Assembly (NCBI GenBank): GCA_009760885.1
Contig: CM019717.1
Span: 47,656,866 to 47,720,865, forward strand
Direction of reading: 5' to 3'
From: Achatina immaculata
Taxonomy: Eukaryota; Mollusca; Gastropoda; Stylommatophora; Achatinidae
Length of the DNA stretch: 64,000 nt
A program made the position numbers and the translations under genes. Below the pieces are notes generated by a model that was not told where the DNA came from, ran no database searches, and was given only the letters and a program-made list of their open reading frames with translations. Shown piece after piece: positions 1 to 11,339 of the stretch (its first letter is position 1; every line of letters begins with the position of its first letter).

Positions 1-1690
1 CAGAGGTGGGGTTGAGATACGCTCTCCACTCCAATGGCGTGCGTCTCAAATAGCCTCTGACTGTCAAATCCAGGTCCTGGCCTTCTCGAGGCAGAACTGT
101 TTAAACTGACAGGAGAAGGGGTGAAGGCAAATATCTGGCACCTGAAAACCAGACACTTCAGGTAGATGAGAGTCATGTTTGGTAGCTCATCTACCGCTGC
201 TGGTGAGATTCTTCTGCTGCCGTGCGTGGAGTGGGGCTCCTCTCAGCCAGCAAAGAAAGGTGCGAATGGGGTTGCCGCGCGGCACCACTGTGGAAAAGGT
301 GAAAGAAAGGACTAAGCGAAGTAAACAGTAGTCAAATTATGGCACCTCTGGTCTGGAGGTCTGCCACATCCTAAGTGCACTCATATTGGCCGAAATGCCT
401 GAACTGGCTTAACCCAGAGGTTAAGACACTGCTGGCGAGATTCTTCAGATGCCGTGCTTGGAGTGAAGCTCCTACCGGCCAAGGAAGAAAATGTGGAAAA
501 GCAATTAGGGCTGCTGTATGGCGCTGATGTGAAAAGGTGATGGAAAGGATAAAGTGAAGCTTAATCGGTATGTCCAGTAGTATCTCGGCGAGAGCTATTC
601 ATACCACGGCGCCTCTGCTCTAGAGGCTGGCCACGTCCAAAATACACCCATACTGGAGAAATATGCCTAAACCGATTTACACCAAGGGTGAAACTTGATA
701 GCTACGCACGTCACGGTACCTCCGCTCTAGAGGTCAGTCACATCTGATATACACCCATACTGGTAAAATATGCCTAAACCGGCTTACACCAGGGGTGAAA
801 CATGATAGCTATGCATATCAGGGCACCTCTGCTCTGGAGGTTGGTCACGTCCTAAATATGCTCATACTGGGATAATATGCTTAAACTGGCTCAACCCAGG
901 GGTGGAAGTCACTAGTGCCAAGGATTTGTCCTCCTGGACAAAAGCTCCGTCCTGGTCACAACTAGGAAGGGTACCAGCCACGACCACAAAATGTTGAAGT
1001 CGGAGACACTGGACCAGGGCAGTCTAGATAGGCAACCACCTCTCACCCAGTGGGGATGTATGTGTATCCTAATCACGCTGAGGTTTTCTGATGAGAAAGT
1101 CCATCGCTGGACTGGATGGGCAACCACCTCTCGCCCGGTGGTGATACACGGGTATCTCAAAACACGTTGAGGTTTTTCGGTGAGAAAGTCCAACTCTAGT
1201 CTGGATGGGCTACCACCTCTCACCCAGTGGGGATATACTAATATCCAAAACACGCCGAGGTTTTCCAGTGAGATAGTCCAACTCTAGATTAAACTGGTGC
1301 AATGAAAACCACGGTGTCACACAATCCTGCTTCGGAGACCCACCAAGAATACAGGTTCAAGCCCCGCGATACTCGGAACCTATTGTGGTCACAACTCACA
1401 AGACCTTTGGGAGTCATGACCCAGAGGGGCCCACCCCCCTTAGAGTGTCAGGAGTTTAATAAGGCCGAAACACTTGTCTGGGGGGGGTACTTCCTCTGAT
1501 GATCTGAAGGAGTTGTGTTGTTGTTCCGCTCTCTACGATAGAGAGTTTCCTGCATATGGTCCTGTCTGGGATCTCATGTGGTCCTTTCGGGGACCACATG
1601 GGGGACCTCGGGACCTATTGAGGACCACAGGCGTAAATTCAGTAGAATCACAGTGCCATTTTGGTGGTAGAAGCAAATGAAGAAGAAAAA
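1..1690 (+). repeat. Tandem-structured interspersed element with (GAA)n tail, 5' end off-window
   Basis: Same family, opposite orientation, as 46076-47097. Two internal repeat arrays are visible. One is a unit of roughly 105-120 bp built around GCCTCTGCTCTAGAGG and ATGCCTAAACCGG, recurring near 340-410, 590-690, 710-800 and 825-905. The other is a unit of about 85-90 bp around GGCAACCACCTCTC and GAGAAAGTCCA, recurring three times in 1025-1290. The 3' part has a palindrome-like block at 1560-1610 (GTGGTCCTTTCGGGGACCAC) and ends with a GAAGAAGAAAAAGAAT tail against intron 3 of NaGLT1-A. No coding capacity is credible; frames through it only reflect the repeats. Confidence 0.7.
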
Positions 1691-2095
1691 GAATAATACC
1701 TTCCCTTGACGGTTATAATTAAAAAATACAAAATTGTAAGAATTTTTGCTTACTGCAACAAATTGCTATAACTGTTAATCCATGGTGGTACATTGTACGC
1801 TGTTGTTTCCCTTGAATATAGTGTTTTCTCATGTATGTGGGAAATAATAGGTTTGGCATGAATATTCCATTCTTTGCCAGCCTGTCAGTAGGAATTACTT
1901 TAACTAACTAACAAACAAACAAACAAGCAAGGAAGCAAGCAAGCGCGCGCACACACCCACAAAAACAAAAAAATGGACACCTATCACCCTCACTCTGGTT
2001 TCGTATTTAAAGCCAAAAAGCCCCATGTAAAATAAAAAAATCTCAACACACAACAATTAACAGATGCCACAATGACGTAAAGTCTTAACTGATCA

Positions 2096-2408
2096 CTTGT
2101 ACTTCTACTTGTACAAACTCCCTGTAACTGTGAGCTGTTGTTCTTTGCAGCCGATGTTGCAGAGATGTTGAGGTAAGCATCGTATCAGCCTGGGAGCAGG
2201 TTATGGCGGCTACTTTTTCAGTACCAGAGTACAGCTAAAAAGACTGGGGTGTGCAATGCTTCATCAGAAGACTCCACACCATGGGGACTATGACAATCCC
2301 CGCCCCATTACCCAAGCTATGCCTTTTACTGGGGGTACCATAGAGAGGTGGGACAGGGTCTTGGTCAGCTATGGGTCACTGGTTACCTTATCAGTCGTCT
2401 TCATCTCC
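2096..2408 (-). mobile_element. SINE-like element S2, 313 bp
   Basis: Inserted in intron 3 of NaGLT1-A. It is flanked by a 12-bp target-site duplication CTTAACTGATCA at 2084-2095 and 2409-2420. Copy B has the empty site near 46025-46045. The minus strand matches the element at 34471-34795 over its length and ends with GTTTGTACAAGTAGAAGTAC. No reading frame. It could be the 3' end of an unseen LINE rather than a true SINE. Confidence 0.75.
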
Positions 2409-2753
2409 CTTAACTGATCAAGAATCAACAGAAATCACTGTCAGGGATGAAGTCTTGACAGATGTTACAGTATGGGGGGGGGGAACTTTTTTTTACCAGC
2501 TGTCACAATTGGAGAAAACTTAACAGCTGTCGCAATCTGAACGTGTGTCTTAACATGTGTTACAATCATGAAAGTCTGTAACAGATGTCACAATCATGAA
2601 AGTATTTAACAGATGTCACAGTCAAGAAAGCATTTAACAGATGTCACAATCAAAGAAAAAAAGGTCTTTACAGATGTCATTTTTCCATTGTGAAATGACT
2701 GAATCTCTTTCACCTGTCTAAAAGTGACAGCCATTTACGACTGACAAACCTAC

Positions 2754-2892
2754 CTGTATCGACAAAACCAGCGGTGCCTAAACCTGCTAGTCTGATGAAA
2801 ATCATTAGGCCATAAGGTTCACAGTAAGGAGTGACAGCAGCAGCAACTCCCATAGCAAATACTCCACTGAACATAAGACAGTTTTTGTTGAA
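2754..2892 (-). CDS. NaGLT1-A coding exon 3
   Basis: 139 bp, ttttttag|TTC to ACAG|gtaggt. It encodes TM3-TM4 with RLAGLGTAGFVDT, which looks closer to the usual glycine pattern of the family than copy B's version. The open frame and phase 1 donor are kept. Confidence 0.83.
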
Positions 2893-5800
2893 CTAAAAAA
2901 ATCAGATCCATAATGAGATGATTAGAATTTAAGAAGATAAAATGTATAAAAGTTTTTCACATGAAGGACTCCTGCTCATGATGGGATTCATGGAGGCATC
3001 CCATCACACTGTACAGACAGCTGAACATATTAACTCACAGACTACCAAACAACACCCATAATACATGAACATTATCACTCATCATGTTTTACTGTGAAAT
3101 GATGCAATTCCCTTTTTTAGATTCATGGCTGTATAATAAACTCCCAACTATGAAGCAGATCCAGTGCTGTTATCTTCTATTTCATTTTTAAAGCAGTCAT
3201 TTAAATACCTAATGAAAGCTTATAGTTAAAATGACTGCAGAAGAACAATAAACATCAATGCAGTTCTGCCAAGCAAAGGATTCAGTCTTATTGCCATAAA
3301 CCAAGAAATTAGAAAGCTGACTTGCTGGTAGGAGAAAAAGAATAAAATAGAGATGCACAAAAAGCCACACACACTCACACCAACACTGTCATACAAGGTG
3401 GTATCAGAAAGTCCTGTGACCTTTGATAAAAATGTACAGAATACTGAAGGCAGAAAGATTTTATATATTTACATTAAATAATAGAGACCTACTTGCCCAA
3501 TGTAAACTAGAAGATATGCATACTTTAACAACAAAAAAAACCCCACTGGAGTTGGATTGGTCATTTGCTCTGAAGAGACCCCAGCAACATCGTTAAAACA
3601 GTCATGCGATGGACACCCAAGGGAATAAAGAAAGAGAGGATGATCCAAGGCTACCTGGAGGAGAACTGTGGGAGTGGAAATGAGTAGCTGGGGCACAATA
3701 CAAAAGCTGGCCACAGACTGTGAGAGGTGGAATTTGTTGCTGCCCAGCAAGATGCTACAGGGCATACTGGCCAGTGACTGCTTAGCCAATCCACATGGCT
3801 GGATGGATGGACTGAAGGCAATTACTCTCAAGCCTGGTTAGTCAAGTCTGATACTTGGTGTTGTACTGTCTACATGTGATCAATTTGCACACACAGTTTT
3901 GCGACCTTGTGTTAGGAATGCTTCTTCAAGCTTTTTGGACATTTTTTAGGTTAAGCACAAATTTGTGAGTGGCACAAGCATTTCAAGGCTGTTCCAGTGT
4001 CTGCTCAAGATGTCAAGCATTAAGGTCACCAGCAAAACACCAGAAAATGTGCACAAAATTTATCAACTCATCCATGAGGACTAAGACTGTTCCTGAACAA
4101 TCCATTATCTCTCTCACATGGCTGGAATCAGTTACGGAGATCCACACTGAAAATCTGAGCATGCATCGCACTGCTGCAAAGTTTGTTGGCTGGCTCTTCA
4201 CATCAGTCAGAAGCAGTTCTTGCCCTGATGTCTGCCTTGAGCCTCATGAGATGGCTAATGACAACTCAAATTTTCATCTCTAGGATCGTCATATGTCATG
4301 AAGTTTGGGTTGACACAGCCCTCTGTGACTCTGCCTTGTTCCTGAAAATAGAATAGAAGCTGAAGGAGCACCACTGACACTATAAATTAAATCCAAACAG
4401 AATCGCAGGTTGCACAGGATGGCCTTCAGGAAAATGACTTCGCAGTGCTTCTAAGGTGTGGAAGAGGCATGAGATTACCATGTACATTTCCAAGGGGACT
4501 ATTTTGAAGGGGATGGTTCCCAAATTTAAATCAGGTAAGCCTGTTCTTTTTTTCTAGGGCCAGTCTGGGAACTTTCTGATGCCAGCTTGTAGAATGAAAA
4601 ATGAGAGATGAAAGGCAGAATAGCAGACAGGTCTGTATACCCAATTCCCCATCCTTTTAAAATAAAGTTTGTTTTTTTTCATTTACATTACAGAAGAAGC
4701 ATACACAACTGCATTCATCTACAATTACATATATTTATATAAAAAATTAATTAATAAAAAATAAAGAAACTTTGTGGGATGTATGTCAGTATCCAAGTAC
4801 ACTAATTTCTCTATAGCAGTGAATCCTTGATTTCAGAGTTCCAAATATTAAAACACTGCTTCATCAATGTGTCACTAATGTGTGGATAGTGTCACGCGTC
4901 TGGAAATTTAGTAAGCATCCTCACCTTTTTCTCTATTGATTTTTTCCCCCCATTTTGTCTACTTAGAAAAAAAAACTCACTCTACTGTACATTGCTCCAG
5001 CTATAACCGAACCAATCAAGTGACCAATGGATGCAGCTGTGAAAAATGCAGAGGCCTTTTCCAAGTTCGTGTTTGTGATGATCTGAAGATCTAGAAATGT
5101 TGGTCCTGTCTGTCCTACAACCAAACCCTGCAGGGAAAGATAAAAAAGATGATACAACTATGAAACTTTCAGTGCATGCCTACATTATCACATTATCCAG
5201 CTTTTCGAAATTCTATTCTGTAGCACTCAATAATGAATGTAAATTTTTTTTATTTAATCTGACCCTGACACAGAAGAGGTATAGTGAATTAACAAAAAAA
5301 AAAAAAAACATGATCACTAGTCACAGAAAATTATAAGCAAGGTAAATAACATCACTAAAACTATATCATAGGGGTTTTTTAAAAATACTTTTTTAATTAG
5401 TTCGAAAATGAAAAAAAAAAAAAACTTCTCTTATTAAAAAAAAAAAAAAGGTAAAATCCTTGTTTCCATGCCATTCAGGCATATTGGGTACACAGTATTT
5501 CTATTACCTTCAGAACAAGAAAGTGCGATATGGTCAGTATCACATCTGGCCGCATTTACCTTCCCAGATTTCTCTGGGTGCCCATTTTTAAAGGCTGGGT
5601 GGACCTTGTGGTCTTTTTTTGTGTGTACCAGAGAGAAACCCCACTGCTGGGGCTGAATCCAGTACCACTAGATTAGTAAACCAGTTACTATTCTAACTGA
5701 TAAAAAAAAATTTGCAATGAAAAAAATAGTAAAAATGTTGTCTTACCAATGCAATGAAAGTCACAGCAAGATACAGCGTGCGTGCTACTTTACTTCTGTA

Positions 5801-5927
5801 CTCACTATTCTTCAACAGTTGTCTGAGACCACCATTCTTTCCCTTGCCCGAAGCTTTGATCTCCTCTGTGACATCTGTATTCTCAGCATGATCACCATGG
5901 GCCTCTGCATTCCACGTACTGGTCATT
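2754..5927 (-). CDS. NaGLT1-like transporter, copy A, exons 1-3 (partial, runs off left edge)
   Basis: Tandem paralogue of the complete gene at 53455-44017, in the same orientation. Exons 5926-5747, 5127-4981 and 2892-2754 have the same lengths (180, 147, 139 bp), phases and splice sites as copy B and no stops, giving residues 1-155. The membrane-rich last exon is not in the window. Intron 3 can be followed down to about 1690, where a repeat element occupies the rest, so exon 4 should lie left of position 1. About 14 of 155 residues differ from copy B, mostly in the cytosolic N-terminus and TM4. Whether copy A is functional cannot be judged without exon 4. Confidence 0.8.
3390..3840 (+). pseudogene. 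LINE 3'-terminal fragment (RWTPxG motif)
   Basis: Plus-strand translation across 3570-3760 reads DPSNIVKTVMRWTPKG and then a degenerate tail, the C-terminal end of RTE-type LINE polyproteins (RWTPxGxRKRGRP is the usual form). It contains stops. It is present in both duplication copies (B about 50310-50755), so it predates the duplication. The long minus-strand frame here is an antisense artefact. Confidence 0.5.
3950..4400 (+). pseudogene. mariner-family transposase relic
   Basis: Translated pieces in shifting frames show PENVHKIYQLIHED, a TIH...GISYG helix and MHRTAAKFVGWL. These match the N-terminal DNA-binding half of mariner transposases (VHELI...TI...GISYGS...L.M...AAKFVP in recalled members). 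Several stops and frameshifts; no DDD catalytic region is recognised. The same relic is in copy B at 50880-51320, so it is older than the duplication. It lies in intron 2 of NaGLT1. Confidence 0.6.
4981..5127 (-). CDS. NaGLT1-A coding exon 2
   Basis: 147 bp, ccctgcag|GG to AGA|gtgag, 49 residues with GQTGPTFLDL and SIGHLIGSVIAG. The Tyr of copy B in TM2 is His here, an unusual charged-capable residue in a membrane segment. Confidence 0.85.
5490..5690 (-). repeat. SINE-like interspersed repeat S3
   Basis: The minus strand contains TACTGGATTCAGCCCCAGCA, resembling a decayed tRNA box B, followed by a body with GCGGCCAGATGTGATACTGA. Copy B has it at 53020-53200. Related body sequence recurs at 15170-15330 and at 38930-38975. 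It lies in intron 1 of NaGLT1. No target-site duplication could be assigned. Confidence 0.45.
5747..5926 (-). CDS. NaGLT1-A coding exon 1
   Basis: 180 bp from ATG to TTG|gtaaga, 60 residues. The acceptor-like TTTATTTCAG one base upstream is preserved, as in copy B. Cytosolic-tail substitutions relative to B are G/D11, H/Q13, T/A17, D/H18, K/E39, E/Q42 and R/H49. Confidence 0.82.
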
Positions 5928-5965
5928 CTGAAATAAAAATCAAACCCAACATATTTACACCATAA

Positions 5966-6556
5966 AGTTTCAGACTTCAGAAGGTACGGTAAGGTTTATT
6001 TAAGGCTAGTGACACCACTCTGTAAAACAATGTTTGTCATAGAAATCTACACTCCTGCAATTTTTAATGTAAGTAAAACAACAGGAATGAATAGGGACAA
6101 GTGCACTGAATGCACTATGAAAATTGCATATGATCAATTCACCAAGAAATCTGATATATCTTGAAGTGAACTTTGGTGGCAAAATCCATACTACAGCTTG
6201 GTGACAAAATTCAGAATAGAACTTTGGTGACACGAGCAAACTGCAGATACGTCAGATAATTTATTATAAATTAAACCGCAAAAAGGCATGCAGAAAGAAA
6301 GCAGCTGACAAAAGAAAGACACGGCTTCCACAGTCACAAGATGAAGATGGGATTGTGAAGGAAATAACAGAGGAAATAAGAATGAGACATTCCTGCTTTC
6401 CCCCTTCTCAATAAGCCTGACAATTGACAACTCAAGGTCTCATAATGTCATCATATATTTACTACTTCAAGAGTTCTTAACTGGGGATATGTAGACCCCT
6501 TGGAAATAAAAGAACCAAATGATGGGGGTGTGGGATTTGCTCTCTTAACAATTATA
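5966..6556. other. Upstream flank of NaGLT1-A, non-coding
   Basis: Well conserved in copy B (53460-54080) apart from small indels, and without any credible gene. It presumably lies in the 5' UTR intron of the transporter, because a splice acceptor sits one base upstream of the ATG. Confidence 0.5.
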
Positions 6557-6779
6557 AAAATGATAAAGACTGAAACTTTAGTTCAGCTGTTCTGTTCCAA
6601 ACTTACCCATGTCTTGTTTCCTTTCTCATATAGCTTGGACAGCAAATTTCAAACTTGTATCAAAATTTTATTTTACCGAATTAATGTTTCAATCCTGACA
6701 TGAAGAAACTTTAAGACTTTAACAATGAAATTCATTAAATGAAGTTCATTAAATTTGGTTTCGACTTTTATTCTTTGCG

Positions 6780-7850
6780 ACTGAGGCCTCCGTTTCAGTA
6801 AGGTGTATGGCCTCCTCTGACCTGTATCAGAGAACAACATCTCCTTGACATGGATCCGATTAGCCATTGGGTCTGTTGTTGTGGGATGGCTGGCCACTCT
6901 TCCTGCAGCACAAGAGACAACTTTCGGAGATTGGCTGGCGCCACTTCTCGCCGGCGGACGTGTCTGTTGAGTTCATCCTATAAGTGTTCTATTGGGTTCA
7001 TGTCTGATGACATAGATAGCTGCAGAATGGTCTAGACGTTGTTGTCAGCGAGGAACTGGGTGGTGAGAGAGAGCTATCCTGCTGAAAAATCAATCCTGGT
7101 GCAGCCAAAAGTGGAAGGACGTAAGGATAAGAATTTCAGTGACGTATCATTGGCCGTTCAGGCGTCCTTCAATTTGCACCAGGTCACATTTTCCCATGAA
7201 GCTGATCGTCCCCTACACCAGTACACCTCCACCACCATGTGGAGGAGCCTCATCCACGCAGTTCTGGGTGTAGCACTCATGGACTCTGCAGTAAACTAAG
7301 TGTCACTGGAACAGAAAGAATTATTCATCACTAAACCAAACCCTTCTCCAATCATTCGCAACAGCCCATTGATGATGCTGGTTTGCCCACTGCAGTCAGT
7401 TCTGGCATTGCCAGTCTGTAAGAACAGGAACTCTGTAGGGTCTTCTACCCCAAAGACCAGAGTCATGCAGCTGGTTCCTGACCATTTGATCTGAAATTCG
7501 ATGATCTGCTGTCATTGACCAGACTGTTGAGGACACAGACACAAATCGATTCCCAAGGTGATGCAGCCGTATGAAGCTGTCTTTGGCAGGAGTTGTGGCT
7601 ATGGGTCTTCCACAACACGGCTGGTTTGCAACTGAGCCAGTTTCTTGAAATCATCTCCAAAGGTGACTAATGGTGCTTCTAACCACATTAAATTGTCTGC
7701 CCAATCCACTTTGTGACTGTCCAGTCTGTAAACATCCAATAATGATGAGTCGTTGTTCTGTAGTGAGATGAGCCATACTTGCGCACTGAATTTTCAAATG
7801 AATTGATTTGAGGAGTGTCAATCTTTTATAGGCATCCAATAACATAGTCA
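6780..7850 (-). pseudogene. Tc1-like transposase pseudogene
   Basis: Read on the minus strand from about 7780, translation gives LTTEQRLIIIGCLQTGQSQ (an HTH region), then RFQETGS, GRPIATT, WRRVWFSDE (first catalytic DE region near 7300-7340) and downstream remnants including a QTRPPARS-like segment. Many stops and frame changes. The insertion is specific to copy A. It is bracketed by two near-identical stretches of about 80 bp (6558-6640 and 8100-8180), where copy B has only one (54074-54150). Confidence 0.7.
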
Positions 7851-8129
7851 GTGAGTTTTGTGTTCAGTAAGTTTCACAGGATTCTTGTGAACCTGTCATG
7901 AGTTATTGTCAAATATGCTACTTTGACTAGTGTTGCTTTTCTGTGCTCATGAATCATCTGCTGAGTACAATTCAGATCAGCACATGCAGTTGATGTCCAA
8001 GTGAACTTTTCAGGGAATTTGCTCTTGTCTGATCAGCAAACTTCAGTTTAAATCGCAACATCATATTTGTTGTGTTTCTTTTTTGAACAGTATATAAAAG
8101 TGATAAAGACTGGAACTTTAGTTCAGCTG

Positions 8130-10080
8130 TTCTGTTTCAAACTTATCCATGTTTTGTTTCCTTCCTCATATAGCTTTCAGTGTTGAGGGGATAAACAGAT
8201 GTCCTGAAAGGCCTCTGCAATTTGTTTCATATAATGGAGCATTTAAGACTTCTATAATTTCCTCCCTACATCTCCTTCATGGGCAATATCTTTCTGTTTC
8301 CTACAATTTAAGTATGAATGTTTTCTGTGGTATACTGTATGGCAGTAGTTGTGTTACATGGACAAACCACTGGACTTGTTCCTGGATGTAGTATAATACC
8401 AGTGTTGCTCCAACTCTTGCCCTGATGGTCTCATTTCTGATTTTGTCTCTTCTTGAAACATTTAGTACTCTCCTTCAACATCTCACTTCTGTTAGTGTCT
8501 GTGTCTGACACTGATAGCACAGAACTGGGAGGAAGATTGTGTTGTACGGTGGTCTTTTTGTTTCATTTGTGATGTATTTGTGGTTCAGTAAAGGTGTCGT
8601 TTGTCCAATAATCTGATTTGCTTTACTGCATCTGTTCTCACATAAATTTTTGCAGAGGATGATATTGTACTCCCAAAGTATCTGAAATACCTTACTTGCT
8701 TCAAAGGCTGATTGTCCAGGAAGATTTTCATTGGGATCTCTTCTCTGGCAATGCTCATAGCTTCAGTTTTTTTTTGAGGATTGATTTTCATGTTGAGATT
8801 TTTACATATCCCTGTTTTCTTGAGTTAGGCTACTGGGCAGTTCCATGGTGGAATGTTTACAATGTATAATGGTTTCTTTACAGATGTTGTCAAAGTATGT
8901 TATGAACAGTAAAGCAAAGCCCTGCCTCACTCCAGATTTTAAGATAAATGCTTTGGAATGCCCACATTTCCTCTTTGATTGTTTTCATATACACTTCTGC
9001 ACAAGTTAGTAACAGGTGTGCCAATTTCATAATGTTGTAAGATTTACTGTGTCAAATGCTTTTTCTTATCTTTGTAGGACATATGCAGTATCTGACTGTG
9101 TTAAGTGATTTTTCTGTTGTCTTAGGGAGAAGATGGCATCTATACTGCTTTCACTTTTTTCTAAATCCCACGTGAGTTTCACTGATCTGTGATTCAATCA
9201 AAGCCACAGTCTTCTCTGGAATCTCGCAGAAAATGTTCCCAGTGTGGCTAAATGGTGAGATGCATCTATATTTGCTGCAGTTCTTTTTATTAATCTTTTT
9301 TTCTTCCAAACTGAGGTAATTAAAGTGTTTCTCCAGTCTTGCAGCTTTTCTTGTTTTCTCCCACACCAGTTACACAGTCTGTGAAGCTAAAATATTCCCA
9401 CCTACATGGCATATCTGACCAATTTGTTCCATCATATCCTGCAGCTTTATTCACTGAGATGGCTTCTCTGATCTCAGGTAACAGCATGTCTGGTTTGGCT
9501 TCTATGATCTCAGGTAACAGCATGTCTGGTTTGGCTTCTATGATCTCAGGTAACAGCATGTCTGGTTTGGCTTCTATGATCTCAGGTAACAGCATGTCTG
9601 GTTTGGCTTCTATGATCTCAGGTAACAGCATGTCTGGTTTGGCTTCTATGATCTCAGGTAACAGCATGTCTGGTTTGGCTTCTATGATCTCAGGTAACAG
9701 CATGTCTGGTTTGGCTTCTATGATCTCAGGTAACAGCATGTCTGGTTTGGCTTCTATGATCTCAGGTAACAGCATGTCTGGTTTGGCTTCTATGATCTCA
9801 GGTAACAGCATGTCTGGTTTGGCTTCTATGATCTCAGGTAACAGCATGTCTGGTTTGGCTTCTCTGATCTCAGGTAACAGCATGTCTGGTTTGGCTTCTA
9901 TGATCTCAGGTAACAGCGTGTCTGGTTTGGCTTCTATGATCTCAGGTAACAGCATGTCTGGTTTGGCTTCTATGGAGCTGACTGTGTAATCTTGGTACTG
10001 ATGAGCTTCAGATGGCATACTCATATGCTTCAAAATTATGACAGGAATTTGGTTTAAAATTGACACTAAAGACAATACTA
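8130..10080 (-). pseudogene. LINE reverse transcriptase fragment (family L-E) with internal minisatellite
   Basis: The minus strand, from 10075 downward, encodes a short non-repetitive head, then the 12-residue repeats at 9973-9469, then EIREAISVNKAAGYDG. This last motif is the entry motif of LINE reverse transcriptases (KAxGxDGI), and is followed by degenerate RT. Near 8590-8790 a palm/thumb segment (LDNQPLKQVRYFRYFGSTIS) is readable. Stops and frameshifts throughout. Copy B carries the same fragment at 54090-55641, so it predates the duplication. Confidence 0.65.
9469..9973. repeat. 36-bp minisatellite, 14 units
   Basis: Fourteen tandem copies of a 36-bp unit beginning ATCTCAGGTAACAGCATGTC, with only a few point differences between units (for example CTCTGATC for CTATGATC, and GCGTG for GCATG). 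The unit length is a multiple of three, so both strands stay open: SGNSMSGLASMI on plus and IEAKPDMLLPEI on minus. Copy B has only three units at 55428-55537, two of them with GGGTTC in place of GGCTTC. Confidence 0.95.
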
Positions 10081-11335
10081 CTCACAAACACAAACAAGAA
10101 AACTGAATAGTCACAAAAAAAATAAATAAAAGAGCTATATATAACATTGCATCCAATGATCAAAAAACAAAAGAAATGGAAAAAAATAATGAATACACAA
10201 TTCAATGAAGAAAAAAAAACTTAAAAATTGATTAAAAACTGAAAATACAACAAAGTGAAATCCATAAAGCTTAAAACAAGAAGTAGGTGGAAAAGTTTTC
10301 AGTCAAGCCAAAATGTGGGACACTGATCCTATCAGAATAATACTGGTTGTCCTTTAAACTGGTAAGTTACCACCAAATAGAGAGTGATCAATCACAATTT
10401 CCTTCTGAACACTATTACATCTGCATTAGTTTACATAGGATATTCTAAACTGATATAAGTGAATCAGAGGTTTGCTCTGTCCAGTCCTTAAACAAACCAG
10501 AACGTTTCTGCTAGTGCTTCTGTAGCCTACAGGCTTAGTCTGTTTCACTGTATGTGCATAAAAATGGTATCTTTTGCTTCTCTGTCATTTGCATTCCCCC
10601 CCTATTCAGTATAAAGCCATTAGCCAGTTGGTATATTCTATGATATTACTTTCACCATAACAAACTATAGATAACAAATGAAACATGCATACATTGTTAT
10701 TACTATCCCCTATGGTTTGATTGCTTAGACACTGATGTTGGCTGTTGGTAGCTTTTTTTCTTATTTCACAAATCAACCTCACAATTAGTTTCAGCTTCTA
10801 CAGAATAATTTTCTCACTAATAACAATTTTTAAAAAATTGTTTTATTTCTTTTTCCCCAGTATGTTTGACTTCCAGGTTTTTAGCTTAAAAAAAAAAATT
10901 AACTTCATTAATAAGTGTGTTGGATGTCTCTTATTGTGTCAGGGGGTAGTACACTGATGAAAAGTAAAAATCAACTAGAAGCAAAGCATAGTCTTTATTT
11001 AGTTTGCAAATGCATTCGTTAGGCCACCCAAAAAATTAGAACAGTTAACTATTTAACACTTGTAAAACTATCCACAACACTTAAATAACCAGAAATAAAG
11101 TAACATAAAAACATGTGCTAAACAAAATCCTACCTTAACACTTCTTTTCTTTCTTGCGTAAGTGGATGATGAATATTTACACTGTGCCCAACACAGATGG
11201 TGAATTAGTTAGAGCCTAGAGGACCACAACCATGAGCTTGCAGGCATTGGCTACACTAGCTCCTAGCAAGGGAGTTAGTCTATTTTTTGCCAGATTTAAA
11301 TCCAGGGTTTTCCTACTTCTGGAGGAGGCCATATT
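10081..11335. other. Non-coding stretch, duplicated
   Basis: AT-rich and colinear with 55640-56890. Contains homopolymer runs and no gene, tRNA or repeat family that I recognise. Confidence 0.5.
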
Positions 11336-11339
11336 AAGA

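Noticed and set aside
912..1680. Short frames in the left-edge repeat and in 46097-46684
   Set aside because: They run through tandem repeats of a non-coding element and have no known motif.
3469..3831. 120-residue protein duplicated at 50383-50745
   Set aside because: Antisense to a LINE C-terminal relic (RWTPKG on the plus strand). Its conservation is explained by the recent duplication.
9469..9973. CRISPR-like array
   Set aside because: The 36-bp units are directly contiguous with no unique spacers, and the context is animal nuclear DNA.
9320..10075. Long repetitive proteins on both strands (about 216 and 251 codons)
   Set aside because: Both frames exist because the minisatellite unit is 36 bp without stops. 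The minus frame runs into decayed LINE RT, and copy B has only three units. No evidence of a host protein.
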